From Actinomycetes bacterium (GTDB lineage Bacteria; Actinomycetota; Acidimicrobiia; Acidimicrobiales; Acidimicrobiaceae), in the NCBI GenBank assembly GCA_021822605.1, contig JAKAQL010000023.1:1-33243 (forward strand): 33,243 bases of DNA, written 5' to 3'. Below are positions 26,246-33,243 of this stretch, one piece after another. The position numbers were made by a program, and so were the translations under genes. Numbering within the stretch: position 1 is the first letter of the stretch; every line of letters begins with the position of its first letter. Below the pieces are notes generated by a model that was not told the DNA's origin, made no database searches, and worked only from the letters and a program-made list of their open reading frames with translations.

Positions 26246-26265
26246 GTCGGCAGTCTTCTGTCGAC
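26246..26265. promoter_or_regulatory. Palindrome upstream of crtE, candidate operator
   Basis: GTCGGCAG-TCTT-CTGTCGAC is a 20-base palindrome with a single G-T mismatch, about 100 bases before the crtE start. It has the size and symmetry of a dimeric repressor site. No regulator gene (such as a MerR/LitR-type light or B12 regulator) is adjacent, and I could not place a sure promoter beside it. Confidence 0.35.
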
Positions 26266-26363
26266 CTATGTTTGGACCTTCGCAGTAAAGACTAAAAACT
26301 GGGAAGAGGATACAGGTCTGGGGTGGTTGTAGTAGTCAGTGAACCTGGCGAAAGGGAGATGGT

Positions 26364-27458
26364 GTGCTAGAGGAGAACGATTCGTTGGCTCAGATGATGA
26401 CTGAGGTGGCTGCACCCGCTTCTATCGTCGAGATCTCAAAGAGGGTCGAGTCCAAGCTCTTGCAATTCCTGACGACTGAGCATACCCGTTGGAGCCTCAT
26501 CGATCCCGACTTCGCCCTTCCGATTGATGCGCTGCGTCGGTTTGTGATCTCTGGGGGTAAGCGGCTACGGCCCGCCTTCTGCTATTGGACTGCCGTTGGG
26601 ATGGGCGCGGACTCTGAGGATCCTGGACTCATGAAGACACTCATGGGGCTTGAACTGCTTCATACTTTTGCACTCATACACGATGATCTGATGGATCGCT
26701 CCGACATCCGTCGTGGGGAGCCTTCGGTACACGCAGCCTTCGCGTCTCAGCACCGACAGGAGGCGCTCCGCGGATCATCGGTTCAGTATGGCGATTCGAT
26801 GGCGATTCTTGTTGGTGATCTCGCCTTCGCCTATGCGGATCAGATGTTAGTCGATGCCAATCGAAGAGCTCGACAGCTCTATGCCGAGCTCAAGCTTGAG
26901 GTGAATCTCGGCCAGTCTCTCGATGTGTCGGGGAGCTTTGCCTCAAGCGCGACCCTCGCAAAAGCTGAGCGCATCGCCCTCTATAAATCAGGCAAATACA
27001 CCGTGGAGCGGCCTATGCACATCGGTGCGGCACTCGCTGGTAAGTATTTCGCTTCAACTGAGGCGGTTACGCATTTTGCAGTTCCGCTCGGCATGGCGTT
27101 CCAGCTTCGGGATGATATCCTCGGCGTGTTCGGCCAAACCGAGCGGACGAAGAAGCCGGTGGGAGACGATCTGCGGGAGGGAAAGCAGACCCTGCTCATC
27201 GGGCTGGCTTGTCAGATGTGCTCATCCAGTGAGCGTGCGCTGTTTGAGGGACTTTTTGGTCGAGACGATCTCTCGCTCACAGAAGTTGATGCACTCCAGG
27301 AGATGATCGCGAGAACAGGCGCGTTACGAGCCATGGAGGATCGTATTGACCAGTTATTCTTGCGCTCGATGCAGGCGCTCGATGAACTATCGCTGAGCCC
27401 TGAAGCACGGGTGGCGCTTGGCGAGATGGCTGGGTTTGTGGTCGATAGGTTGCATTGA
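26364..27458 (+). CDS. crtE: Geranylgeranyl/polyprenyl diphosphate synthase
   Basis: Trans-prenyltransferase supplying the C20 precursor of the following carotenoid genes. GGKRLRP (64-70), the first aspartate-rich motif DDLMD (107-111), and the second DDILG (250-254) followed by KPVGDDLREGK are present. The second motif's final Asp is a Gly, common in IdsA-type actinobacterial enzymes. The 364-residue length fits a GGPP synthase. The GTG start has AAAGGGAG upstream. The stop overlaps the crtI ATG by one base (TGATG). Chain length is inferred from operon context; idsA-like names would also apply. Confidence 0.88.
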   Translation: MLEENDSLAQMMTEVAAPASIVEISKRVESKLLQFLTTEHTRWSLIDPDFALPIDALRRFVISGGKRLRPAFCYWTAVGMGADSEDPGLMKTLMGLELLHTFALIHDDLMDRSDIRRGEPSVHAAFASQHRQEALRGSSVQYGDSMAILVGDLAFAYADQMLVDANRRARQLYAELKLEVNLGQSLDVSGSFASSATLAKAERIALYKSGKYTVERPMHIGAALAGKYFASTEAVTHFAVPLGMAFQLRDDILGVFGQTERTKKPVGDDLREGKQTLLIGLACQMCSSSERALFEGLFGRDDLSLTEVDALQEMIARTGALRAMEDRIDQLFLRSMQALDELSLSPEARVALGEMAGFVVDRLH

Positions 27459-28945
27459 TGTCATCATCAGTCGTGGTGGTTGGTGCTGGTTTTGCTGGCT
27501 TGACGGCTGCTATCGAACTCGCACAGCGAGGCGTTCACGTCACAGTGGTTGATCGGCTCCCATACCCTGGTGGTCGGTCTGGTCGCTACGATCGAGAAGG
27601 CTTTCAGATCGACACTGGACCGACGGTCTTCACAATGCCTGAGTTATTTCGGGATATCTTTCGGCGTGCTGGTCGGGATCCTGATGAGTATGTGACTTTT
27701 CGAAAGCTAGAGCCAGGGTATCACGCGTCATTCGCTGACCGCACGAGTGTCGATGGAGGAGGCCGACTTGCAACCTTTTCCGATCGTGATCAGATGTATG
27801 CAGAGATCGAAACCCAAGTGTCTCGCAAGGAAGCAGAGGGTTATCTGCAATTCCGCCGTTACCTCGAAGAGCTCTTCGCTGTCGAATTTCCCTCCTTCAT
27901 TGATGCACAGCTCGATAGCGTGGGAGCACTTCTTGGAAATCCAAGAGCCCTGGTAAGGCTCGCAAGACTGCGAGGTTTTCAACGGCTCCCCAAGGTTGTG
28001 AGACACTATTTCGGTGATGAGAGACTCCAACAGCTGTTCAGTTTTCAAGCGCTCTATGCAGGTCTCTCCCCCCTACGAGCTCTGGGGATTTTCGCCATTA
28101 TCAGCTACATGGACGTCGTTCTTGGTGTGGTCCAACCTGTCGGAGGCATGAGGGCTGCGGCGGACGGACTCGAGCGGCTTGCACGTGATCTTGGTGTCGA
28201 GTTTCGGTATGGTCGTGCAGTGGAGGCGTTTGTTCTCCAACACCAGAGGATCACGAGCGTAGTCACCGATGAGGGGTCTATCGCCAGTGACGCTGTCGTC
28301 ACGTCCACGGACCCAGGTGACTTGGCTCAGATGCTCGGACGGCCCTTTCGCCGACTTGGAGGCTTGCGCTGGCGGATGTCTCCCTCGTGCTTCCTCTCCC
28401 TTCGTGGCGTACGCGGGGAGCTCCCGGCTAGCCTCGGACATCACAATATCTTCTTTGGTTCGGAGTGGACCCAAGCCTTTGAGGATCTCGTCGACAGTGG
28501 ACGGATGATGAGTGAACCCTCCACGCTGGTCAGTGTACCCACCCGATCAGATCCGGAGCTTGCACCGCCAGACTCACACATCGTCTACGCTCTTGAGCCC
28601 GTGCCGAGTCTGGATGGGCGTTTCGATTGGGAGCGAATGGGGCCTGGGTTTGTTGATCGATTCGATCGCAGATTGGTGCGCTTCGGAGTGACCGAGGAAC
28701 TCACCACCTCTGTGCGCCACGACATCGACCCGAGGGGCTGGGCTCAGCTCGGCATGGACGCAGGCACTCCATTCTCGCTCGCTCACACCTTCTTCCAGAG
28801 CGGTCCTTTTCGTCCAACCATGCAGGATCCACGGATCTCCAACCTCGTGCGTACCGGATCTGGAACGACTCCCGGGGTTGGTTTGCCATTGGTGATGGTC
28901 TCAGGCCGGCTATCGGCTGAGGTGGCACTGGGCCGATTGCAGTGA
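27458..28945 (+). CDS. crtI: Phytoene desaturase family oxidoreductase
   Basis: FAD-dependent carotenoid desaturase of 495 residues. The dinucleotide-binding fold opens the protein: VVVVGAGFAGLTAAIELAQR (5-24), followed by PGGRSGRYDREGFQIDTGPT, the CrtI-family signature. The C-terminal GTTPGVGLPLVMVSGR is the conserved bacterial desaturase end motif. It sits between the prenyl synthase and phytoene synthase with overlapping codons on both sides, so lycopene-type carotenoid production is expected. The number of desaturation steps cannot be read from sequence, and it could instead desaturate a related C30 or C40 substrate. Confidence 0.9.
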   Translation: MSSSVVVVGAGFAGLTAAIELAQRGVHVTVVDRLPYPGGRSGRYDREGFQIDTGPTVFTMPELFRDIFRRAGRDPDEYVTFRKLEPGYHASFADRTSVDGGGRLATFSDRDQMYAEIETQVSRKEAEGYLQFRRYLEELFAVEFPSFIDAQLDSVGALLGNPRALVRLARLRGFQRLPKVVRHYFGDERLQQLFSFQALYAGLSPLRALGIFAIISYMDVVLGVVQPVGGMRAAADGLERLARDLGVEFRYGRAVEAFVLQHQRITSVVTDEGSIASDAVVTSTDPGDLAQMLGRPFRRLGGLRWRMSPSCFLSLRGVRGELPASLGHHNIFFGSEWTQAFEDLVDSGRMMSEPSTLVSVPTRSDPELAPPDSHIVYALEPVPSLDGRFDWERMGPGFVDRFDRRLVRFGVTEELTTSVRHDIDPRGWAQLGMDAGTPFSLAHTFFQSGPFRPTMQDPRISNLVRTGSGTTPGVGLPLVMVSGRLSAEVALGRLQ

Positions 28946-29802
28946 CAGCTCGGGGACTATCAAAGGAGATCGTGGCGCCGTCGCGCGCGTTGAACCAGGC
29001 TCACGGTAAGACCTATTATCTTGCGACGCTGCTACTCCCGAGAGAGCTGCGTCCGTATGTCTTTGCACTCTATGGCTTTTGTCGTTACGTCGACGATATC
29101 GTCGACGTTGAGAGAGAAGATGACACTCGAAGGCTAGCTAAGGTAGCCTCCTTTGGCGAACGGTTTTTTGCGGAGGTCGCTCGCGGGACCTCTGACGAAC
29201 CGATTTTGGCGGCGACTATTGCAACCATCGATCGATTTGATATGCCTCTGAGCTATTTCGAGCGCTTCCTTGGTTCGATGCGCCAGGACTTTCTCATCCG
29301 CAGTTACCGTCACATCGATGATCTGCTTGACTACATGGATGGTTCGGCTGCCGTTATTGGAGAGATGATGTTACCGATTCTTGGAGCTGACGATCCCGGT
29401 GCTCGCGCTCCAGCACGAGCACTGGGCAATGCCTTCCAGATGACTAACTTTCTTCGCGATATCAATGAGGATCTCGACCGCGGCCGTGTCTATGTACCGG
29501 AGGAGGATATCGATCGGTTTCGGGCGTGGGACGCATTTGAGCAGCGCAGGGTGACCGACGGCTTTCGGGAATTAATGGCTTTCGAGATCGCCCGCACCCG
29601 AAGGTGGTATGCTGCCTCCTTGGCTGGAGACGACTTCCTGCGGGGGCGTGCGCTGAGGTGTATTCGCGTCGCCCGCCGGGTGTATGGAGCCATTCTTGAT
29701 GAGATCGAGGCTCTCGACTACGATGTCTTCTCCGCCCGTGCTTCAGTAGCCAGGACTCGTCGAGTGAGGTTACTGTTACAGGCAGCAGTGGCGGGATCCT
29801 AG
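28942..29802 (+). CDS. crtB: Phytoene synthase
   Basis: Condenses two GGPP molecules to phytoene. The protein has 286 residues of the squalene/phytoene synthase family. The two diphosphate-metal motifs are DDIVD (51-55) and DINED (173-177). YGFCRYVDD and NAFQMTNFLRD are the standard flanking sequences. The GTG start overlaps the crtI stop by four bases (GTGA). The operon ends here; the interleaved terminator follows within 90 bases. No lycopene cyclase or later-step gene is in the window, so the final pigment is not known. Confidence 0.93.
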   Translation: MTARGLSKEIVAPSRALNQAHGKTYYLATLLLPRELRPYVFALYGFCRYVDDIVDVEREDDTRRLAKVASFGERFFAEVARGTSDEPILAATIATIDRFDMPLSYFERFLGSMRQDFLIRSYRHIDDLLDYMDGSAAVIGEMMLPILGADDPGARAPARALGNAFQMTNFLRDINEDLDRGRVYVPEEDIDRFRAWDAFEQRRVTDGFRELMAFEIARTRRWYAASLAGDDFLRGRALRCIRVARRVYGAILDEIEALDYDVFSARASVARTRRVRLLLQAAVAGS

Positions 29803-29890
29803 TTCGCCGTGACACTTGGTTGTCTCGATGACGACAAGGGACTATCGATGGCTGTGATGCAGATCGGAGTCCTGAAGACACCGATGTAGG

Positions 29891-29948
29891 GAGTCGACCG
29901 ATTCAACTCGACGCAAAGGGTCGGCGACTCACCGCGTCGAGTCTTTTA
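29891..29948 (+). terminator. Terminator with interleaved second helix after crtB
   Basis: A 9-bp perfect stem ACTCGACGC/GCGTCGAGT (29906-29914 with 29934-29942) is followed by CTTTTA, a fair intrinsic terminator. A second helix, GAGTCGaCCGA (29891-29901) with TCGGCGACTC (29921-29930), ten pairs with one bulged A, interleaves with it. Both cannot form as simple hairpins; they either exclude each other (attenuator-like) or nest as an H-type pseudoknot. The terminator role is likely; the switch role is inference. Confidence 0.65.
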
Positions 29949-29987
29949 CTCCAGTTCTCAGATTTATCTACGTCTGGTGTGAAATTG

Positions 29988-30009
29988 AACCCGTAGGTTT
30001 GGACGGGTT
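29988..30009 (+). promoter_or_regulatory. Hairpin directly abutting the acyltransferase ATG
   Basis: AACCCGT and ACGGGTT form a 7-bp perfect stem with an eight-base loop, ending at the base before the start codon. The loop holds the only AGG near the start. It could limit ribosome access or be a dyad operator; function is not shown. Confidence 0.5.
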
Positions 30010-31320
30010 ATGACGACCGTGCTCGCGCCGCTTGGATCCGATCAACCGGAGACCGAGATTCGCTCCACACGACCTCAACACCTCCCGAGGTTGAGTGCAC
30101 TGCGGATTTTTGCTGCAGTCGGTGTGGTTCTGTGCCATGTCGGGTATTACTTCACAAGCGTTCGGGTGCTTCGTAAGGCCGAAGTCTATGGTTACGGTGG
30201 TGTCGAATTCTTTTTCCTCCTCTCAGGTTTTGTGTTGACTTGGGCGTGGCTCTATCGGCGACCCGCAGTTCGCCATTTTTGGTGGCGACGGGTCGCCAAG
30301 CTCTACCCGATCACCTTGGGGTTGACGGTCTTTGCCTACCTGGCACTTCCCCAGTACGAGCGTATTCCTGGTACCCGAGGTAAGGTGCTTGAACTGATGC
30401 TGCTGCAGGCCTGGTGGCCCAAGGAACGGGTGTACTTTGGCGGTAATGGCGTCAGCTGGTCCCTCTCCTGTGAGATCTTCTTCTATCTCGCCTTCCCGTT
30501 TGTGCTTGCAGGTGTTAAGCGGCTTCATGAGCGCGGGTTTTGGGTCCTTGCAGCGGTGACCGTAACGGTGCTCATTGTCGCGCCGACATTGGCGACTGGT
30601 GTAGGGGTCGCCGCAGCTACCCGGTACTGGCTCTTTTTCGTCTTCCCGCCGTACCAATTCGGATTCTTTTTGATTGGCATGCTGATCGCGCGCGCGGTTG
30701 GGATGGGTCTGAGAATGCCAAAACCGTCGCTCGTCTTTGTGGTTGCGTTGGTATGGCTTACGGCACTCGTGGGTTGGGGTGCTAGCTACTCCCTTGACCA
30801 TGCCCATGGACTGTCACGGCCCTTGGTGCTCCTGGTCGCGTTGCCCGCCTTTATCAGTCTTTTGGCGGCGGCGGTGAGCAAGGATCTGCGGCACGAAGCC
30901 TCGTTCTTGGCGAATCCAAAACTCACCTATCTCGGTATCATCTCGTTCGAGCTCTATCTGGTTCATAAGCCACTGTTCTTGCTCGCTCGGCCCTTAGGCG
31001 TGTGGAAGAACAGCGGTGGGCTCGACGGTGCACTCACCTTTCTCGGTTTTCTTGCTGTTGCGCTCTTAGCTGCGAGTCTGATGCACCACCTGCTCCAGGT
31101 GCCGATTGAGCGTGTCCTAGTCCGACCTCACCACCCTCTACGATGCCTGCGGCGATTGTGTTGGCACTCATGGATAATGGTATATGCATGGGTGCTCGGT
31201 GTCGTGATTGCAAGGCAGTCTGGAAACCTGCAATCAAAGGAGCGTGGACCGCTCCTCTGGCAGGAGGGGGTGCCTCTTGATGGAGGGCCTGTCCAGGGTT
31301 GTCACGATGCGAGTCATTGA
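30010..31320 (+). CDS. Acyltransferase family 3 membrane protein
   Basis: Integral membrane O-acyltransferase of the OafA/NodX type, 436 residues with about ten TM helices. The family's N-terminal motif is clear: RLSALRIFAAVGVVLCHVGYYF with the catalytic-type H43, followed by GYGGVEFFFLLSGFVLTW. NGVSWSLSCEIFFYLAFPF in the middle is the second family hallmark. Relatives acetylate or acylate sugars, peptidoglycan or lipids. It lies 200 bases after the carotenoid operon, separated by a terminator, so a carotenoid-modifying role is only a possibility. No SD is visible; a hairpin abuts the ATG. Confidence 0.87.
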   Translation: MTTVLAPLGSDQPETEIRSTRPQHLPRLSALRIFAAVGVVLCHVGYYFTSVRVLRKAEVYGYGGVEFFFLLSGFVLTWAWLYRRPAVRHFWWRRVAKLYPITLGLTVFAYLALPQYERIPGTRGKVLELMLLQAWWPKERVYFGGNGVSWSLSCEIFFYLAFPFVLAGVKRLHERGFWVLAAVTVTVLIVAPTLATGVGVAAATRYWLFFVFPPYQFGFFLIGMLIARAVGMGLRMPKPSLVFVVALVWLTALVGWGASYSLDHAHGLSRPLVLLVALPAFISLLAAAVSKDLRHEASFLANPKLTYLGIISFELYLVHKPLFLLARPLGVWKNSGGLDGALTFLGFLAVALLAASLMHHLLQVPIERVLVRPHHPLRCLRRLCWHSWIMVYAWVLGVVIARQSGNLQSKERGPLLWQEGVPLDGGPVQGCHDASH

Positions 31321-31361
31321 GTACAGCTGTGAAAGATATCGTTGATGGTGGAGGGGTTTCG

Positions 31362-32210
31362 ATGAATGGGAAGCGCGGTGCCGTCTGGGATGATTGTGTG
31401 GTGGCGTTGGCGACCCGTCACGGCAAGGAGCGCCAGATCGCTCCCGCACTCTTGAAGGTGGGTCTTGTGACACAGGTGGTTCCTGTTGATACTGATCAGT
31501 TTGGCACCTTCACAGGAGAGATAGCTCGTCAGGGGTCGGCCCGCGATGTCGTGATCGCAAAGGCACGCGCTGGTCTCGAGGCCGCGGGATTCGCGCGCGG
31601 CGTGGCCTCGGAGGGGACGCTCGGGCCTTACCCCGAGCTCCCTGCATTGACGTATGACCTTGAACTCGTCGGCTTCGTCGACATCGAGAGGGGTTTGACG
31701 GTGATCGAGGAGGCCATGAGTTTTGAGACCATTGTGGCTTCTGTACGGGCTCGCACCGGTGACGACTTAAAGCAATTCCTGAATCGGGTCGGTTTTCCTG
31801 ACCAGGGTCTCATTGTTCAGCGAGCGGATGGAGACCTGGACCAGATCGTTAAAGGGGTGGTCACCGCTGTGCAGCTCGAGAGTGCAATCGCACAGATGGC
31901 CAATAGCTCAGCCGATGGGCAGGCGCTTGTGGTTACAGATCAACGAGCCCATCTGTGTCCAACGCGCAGGAGAGTGATTCAAGAGGCTGCCGAGCGGCTC
32001 GCCTTGAGGCTCAGTCGCCGTTGCCCGAAGTGTTCATGCCCAGGCTTCGGTTTGATTGCGCATGAGCCTGGGCTGCCCTGTCGTGACTGCGGAACTCCAA
32101 CCGATCTTGATCAAGCGATCGTCGAGGGCTGTTCCAGTTGTGGTGAACGTATCCGAACGCCATCTGTGGGGACGGCTGATCCGACAGAGTGTGAGTACTG
32201 CAACCCGTGA
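31362..32210 (+). CDS. DUF6671-like protein with C-terminal zinc ribbons
   Basis: A 282-residue protein that I match to the DUF6671 family by its N-terminal ALATRHGKERQIAPALLKVG and DTDQFGTFTGEIARQGS segments, and VASEGTLGPYPELPALTYD (81-99). The C-terminal 65 residues have four cysteine pairs: C221/C224, C240/C243, C257/C260 and C277/C280, consistent with two zinc ribbons. Q194-R195 is followed by LCPTRRRVI, also conserved-looking. The ATG at 31362 has GGAGGGG five bases upstream; a longer frame reaches 31299, inside the acyltransferase gene. Function is unknown; it may be an enzyme, given the ordered N-terminal motifs. Confidence 0.75.
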   Translation: MNGKRGAVWDDCVVALATRHGKERQIAPALLKVGLVTQVVPVDTDQFGTFTGEIARQGSARDVVIAKARAGLEAAGFARGVASEGTLGPYPELPALTYDLELVGFVDIERGLTVIEEAMSFETIVASVRARTGDDLKQFLNRVGFPDQGLIVQRADGDLDQIVKGVVTAVQLESAIAQMANSSADGQALVVTDQRAHLCPTRRRVIQEAAERLALRLSRRCPKCSCPGFGLIAHEPGLPCRDCGTPTDLDQAIVEGCSSCGERIRTPSVGTADPTECEYCNP

Positions 32211-32326
32211 TTTGGACTGTTAACCCGGATTTGGATGGCCAGTGTCGAGGACTTTGGGCTCGATTTGGTCAGAGAAAGCTGATCCTTTCGCCTGTTCGCT
32301 TACCTGGAGAGTCGCGACGGCGAGAA

Positions 32327-32343
32327 AGCATCTGCCAGATGCT
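32327..32343 (+). terminator. Hairpin after the DUF6671 gene
   Basis: AGCATCT-GCC-AGATGCT is a 7-bp perfect stem about 117 bases past the DUF6671 stop. It lacks a T-run (CTCTCC follows). It could be a weak terminator or part of the transposon end. Confidence 0.3.
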
Positions 32344-32434
32344 CTCTCCGAACCTGAAGCTTCTATTGTCGACCGACCCTCATGATCAGCCATCTCTATC
32401 CAGGTGGTAGACCATCACCACGGCATGATGCTCG

Positions 32435-32457
32435 CATCGCTCGCGGCGACAGCGATG
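32435..32457. repeat. Perfect 7-bp inverted repeat near the element's left end
   Basis: CATCGCT and AGCGATG flank a nine-base GC-rich loop, 60 bases before the tnpA start. Subterminal repeats of this size would suit recombinase binding, but this is inference. Confidence 0.35.
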
Positions 32458-32477
32458 ATGTCTGGAGCAAACAACAG

Positions 32478-32506
32478 TTGACACTTTTCTATCCAACACT
32501 TGCCAT
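32478..32506 (+). promoter_or_regulatory. Probable tnpA promoter
   Basis: A perfect TTGACA (32478-32483) is followed after 17 bases by TGCCAT (32501-32506), a poor -10 match. If used, transcription would start only about five bases before the GTG start codon, giving a nearly leaderless transcript, which agrees with the absence of an SD. Confidence 0.45.
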
Positions 32507-32517
32507 ACTTAATCGTA

Positions 32518-33135
32518 GTGGCCAATACTTACAGCATTGGTGAGTTCGCAGAACGGATTGGGCGTAGTCCAAGTACGGTACGGCGATGGGAGCAAGAGGG
32601 AAAGATCACACCTAACAGGCTCCCTAGCGGGCATCGCTACTTCGATGAGTCCGATGTGCGAGCTATGCTTGGGGGTGCTCCTGTTAGTCGAGGCACTGTC
32701 GTCTACTGCCGAGTGAGTGGTTTAGGGCAAAAGAACGACCTAGTATCGCAGGTTAAGGCTATGGAGACTTACTGCCTTAACGCAGGTATAGCCGTAGACG
32801 AGTGGATTGAAGAGATCGGCGGGGGTATGAACTTCAAACGCAAGAAGTTCCTAGAGATCGTAGACCGTATACAGCACGGGGAGGTTGAACGACTAATAGT
32901 CGCTCATAAAGACAGACTCGTTAGGTTTGGATTCGATCTTATCGCCCACATAGCCGAAGAGCCGGGATGTGAGATAGTGGTAGTCAACCAACCATCGTGT
33001 TCGCCAGAGCAGGAGACGGTTGAGGATATGCTCGCTATTGTCCACACTTTTAGCTGTCGGCTTTCTGGTATGAGGAAGTACACACAACAGCTCCAGGCCG
33101 AGTATCCCAAGTCCAGGATTCAGGTACTGGAGTGA
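32518..33135 (+). CDS. tnpA: IS607 family serine-recombinase transposase TnpA
   Basis: Transposase of 205 residues. An N-terminal MerR-like helix-turn-helix (about 4-45: YSIGEFAERIGRSPSTVRRW, then PSGHRYFDESDV) is joined to a serine-recombinase catalytic domain. The catalytic serine is S67 in YCRVSG, with QKNDLVSQ following; EIGGGMNFKRKKF and VAHKDRLVRFGFDLI are the IS607 conserved blocks. The usual sequence after the nucleophile is SSxDQKxDL; here it is SGLGQKNDL. The GTG at 32518 starts directly before the helix-turn-helix; the longer TTG at 32500 adds six unlikely residues. The stop overlaps the tnpB GTG by four bases. The enzyme appears intact. Confidence 0.92.
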   Translation: MANTYSIGEFAERIGRSPSTVRRWEQEGKITPNRLPSGHRYFDESDVRAMLGGAPVSRGTVVYCRVSGLGQKNDLVSQVKAMETYCLNAGIAVDEWIEEIGGGMNFKRKKFLEIVDRIQHGEVERLIVAHKDRLVRFGFDLIAHIAEEPGCEIVVVNQPSCSPEQETVEDMLAIVHTFSCRLSGMRKYTQQLQAEYPKSRIQVLE

Positions 33136-33243
33136 CAACTAGTACTCGTACCATCTACGCCGACACACCTAAAGAGCTACTGCCGATCTGTAAGGTCGTT
33201 GGCTACATAAGATCGGACATCTGGCGTAGATACGGCGGGCTAA
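33132..33243 (+). CDS. tnpB: TnpB N-terminus (RNA-guided nuclease family), cut by window end
   Basis: A GTG at 33132 overlaps the tnpA stop (GTGA) and opens a frame of 37 codons that runs to the window edge. The residues IYADTPKELLPICKVVGYIR, then SDIWRRYGGL, resemble the N-terminus of TnpB proteins in actinobacterial IS607 elements, which I recall as having an R-x-D-x-WRRxG segment here. The position immediately after IS607 tnpA supports this. The RuvC catalytic residues and the guide-RNA region at the element's right end lie outside the window, so activity cannot be judged. Confidence 0.72.
   Translation, partial: MTTSTRTIYADTPKELLPICKVVGYIRSDIWRRYGGL

Larger units (their letters stand above)
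32211..32517. other. Gap containing the probable left end of the IS607 element
   Basis: About 300 bases with no gene. It contains two perfect 7-bp hairpins (32327-32343 and 32435-32457) and a promoter-like pair before tnpA. IS607-type elements lack terminal inverted repeats and target duplications, so the exact left end cannot be set from sequence alone. Confidence 0.5.
32478..33243 (+). mobile_element. IS607-type transposon, left part only
   Basis: An element with the serine-recombinase transposase TnpA followed by an overlapping TnpB frame, the IS607 arrangement. It continues past the window edge. Codon choice differs from the neighbouring genes, with many ATA, CTA and GTA codons, consistent with transfer. 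The left boundary is not determined; it lies somewhere between 32211 and 32478. Confidence 0.8.

Overview
The window is a gene-dense stretch of bacterial chromosome from a moderately high-GC actinobacterium. The GuaB3-type IMP dehydrogenase paralogue next to guaA and pcrA, the galU-moeA pair, an SCO4848-like small membrane protein and an IdsA-like prenyl transferase all point to Actinobacteria. An acidophilic member of the class Acidimicrobiia is my best guess, but that is inference from gene order and style, not a database match. Most of the window is ordinary core metabolism. The accessory parts are a repeat-built surface protein, a decayed transposase-like fragment and an IS607-type transposon running off the right edge.

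Layout. 1-2063: groES-groEL operon closed by a strong intrinsic terminator. 2178-6025: a CoA-pyrophosphatase-like Nudix protein, then leftward genes for a TesB-like thioesterase, a VOC-fold protein, a DUF190 protein and an orphan PstS-like lipoprotein. 6432-11293: a tight purine/helicase operon guaB3-guaA-pcrA. 11670-15065: a membrane glycosyltransferase with a C-terminal PilZ (c-di-GMP) domain, preceded by a long leader with a potential RNA structure, followed by a TehA/SLAC1-type anion transporter. 15066-17248: a decayed transposase-like remnant and a membrane-anchored seven-unit repeat protein with a clear sigma-70 promoter. 17483-21111: a DUF885 peptidase-like protein, tRNA-Thr(TGT) and a metallophosphoesterase. 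21246-22195: a small secreted protein and the SCO4848-like protein, divergent. 22232-24854: leftward galU-moeA-ybaK operon. 24980-26128: FmdB zinc ribbon and a PHP-domain phosphoesterase, convergent.

26364-29802 is a carotenoid operon, crtE-crtI-crtB (GGPP synthase, phytoene desaturase-type oxidoreductase, phytoene synthase), with overlapping stop/start codons throughout. It ends in an unusual interleaved terminator structure. 30010-32210 holds a membrane acyltransferase (family 3) and a DUF6671-type zinc-ribbon protein. From about 32.3 kb a non-core element begins: a serine-recombinase transposase (IS607 TnpA) whose stop codon overlaps the start of a TnpB (RNA-guided nuclease family) reading frame cut by the window end.

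No complete novel defence or biosynthetic system is visible. The best leads are non-coding: the interleaved helices after crtB, the paired inverted repeat before the PilZ glycosyltransferase, and a 13-bp perfect inverted repeat at 21167-21233. The repeat surface protein, with very recent 150-bp DNA duplications, and the TnpB-encoding element are the best protein leads. Where a start codon was moved inward from the longest frame, the Shine-Dalgarno (SD) or domain reason is given in the entry.
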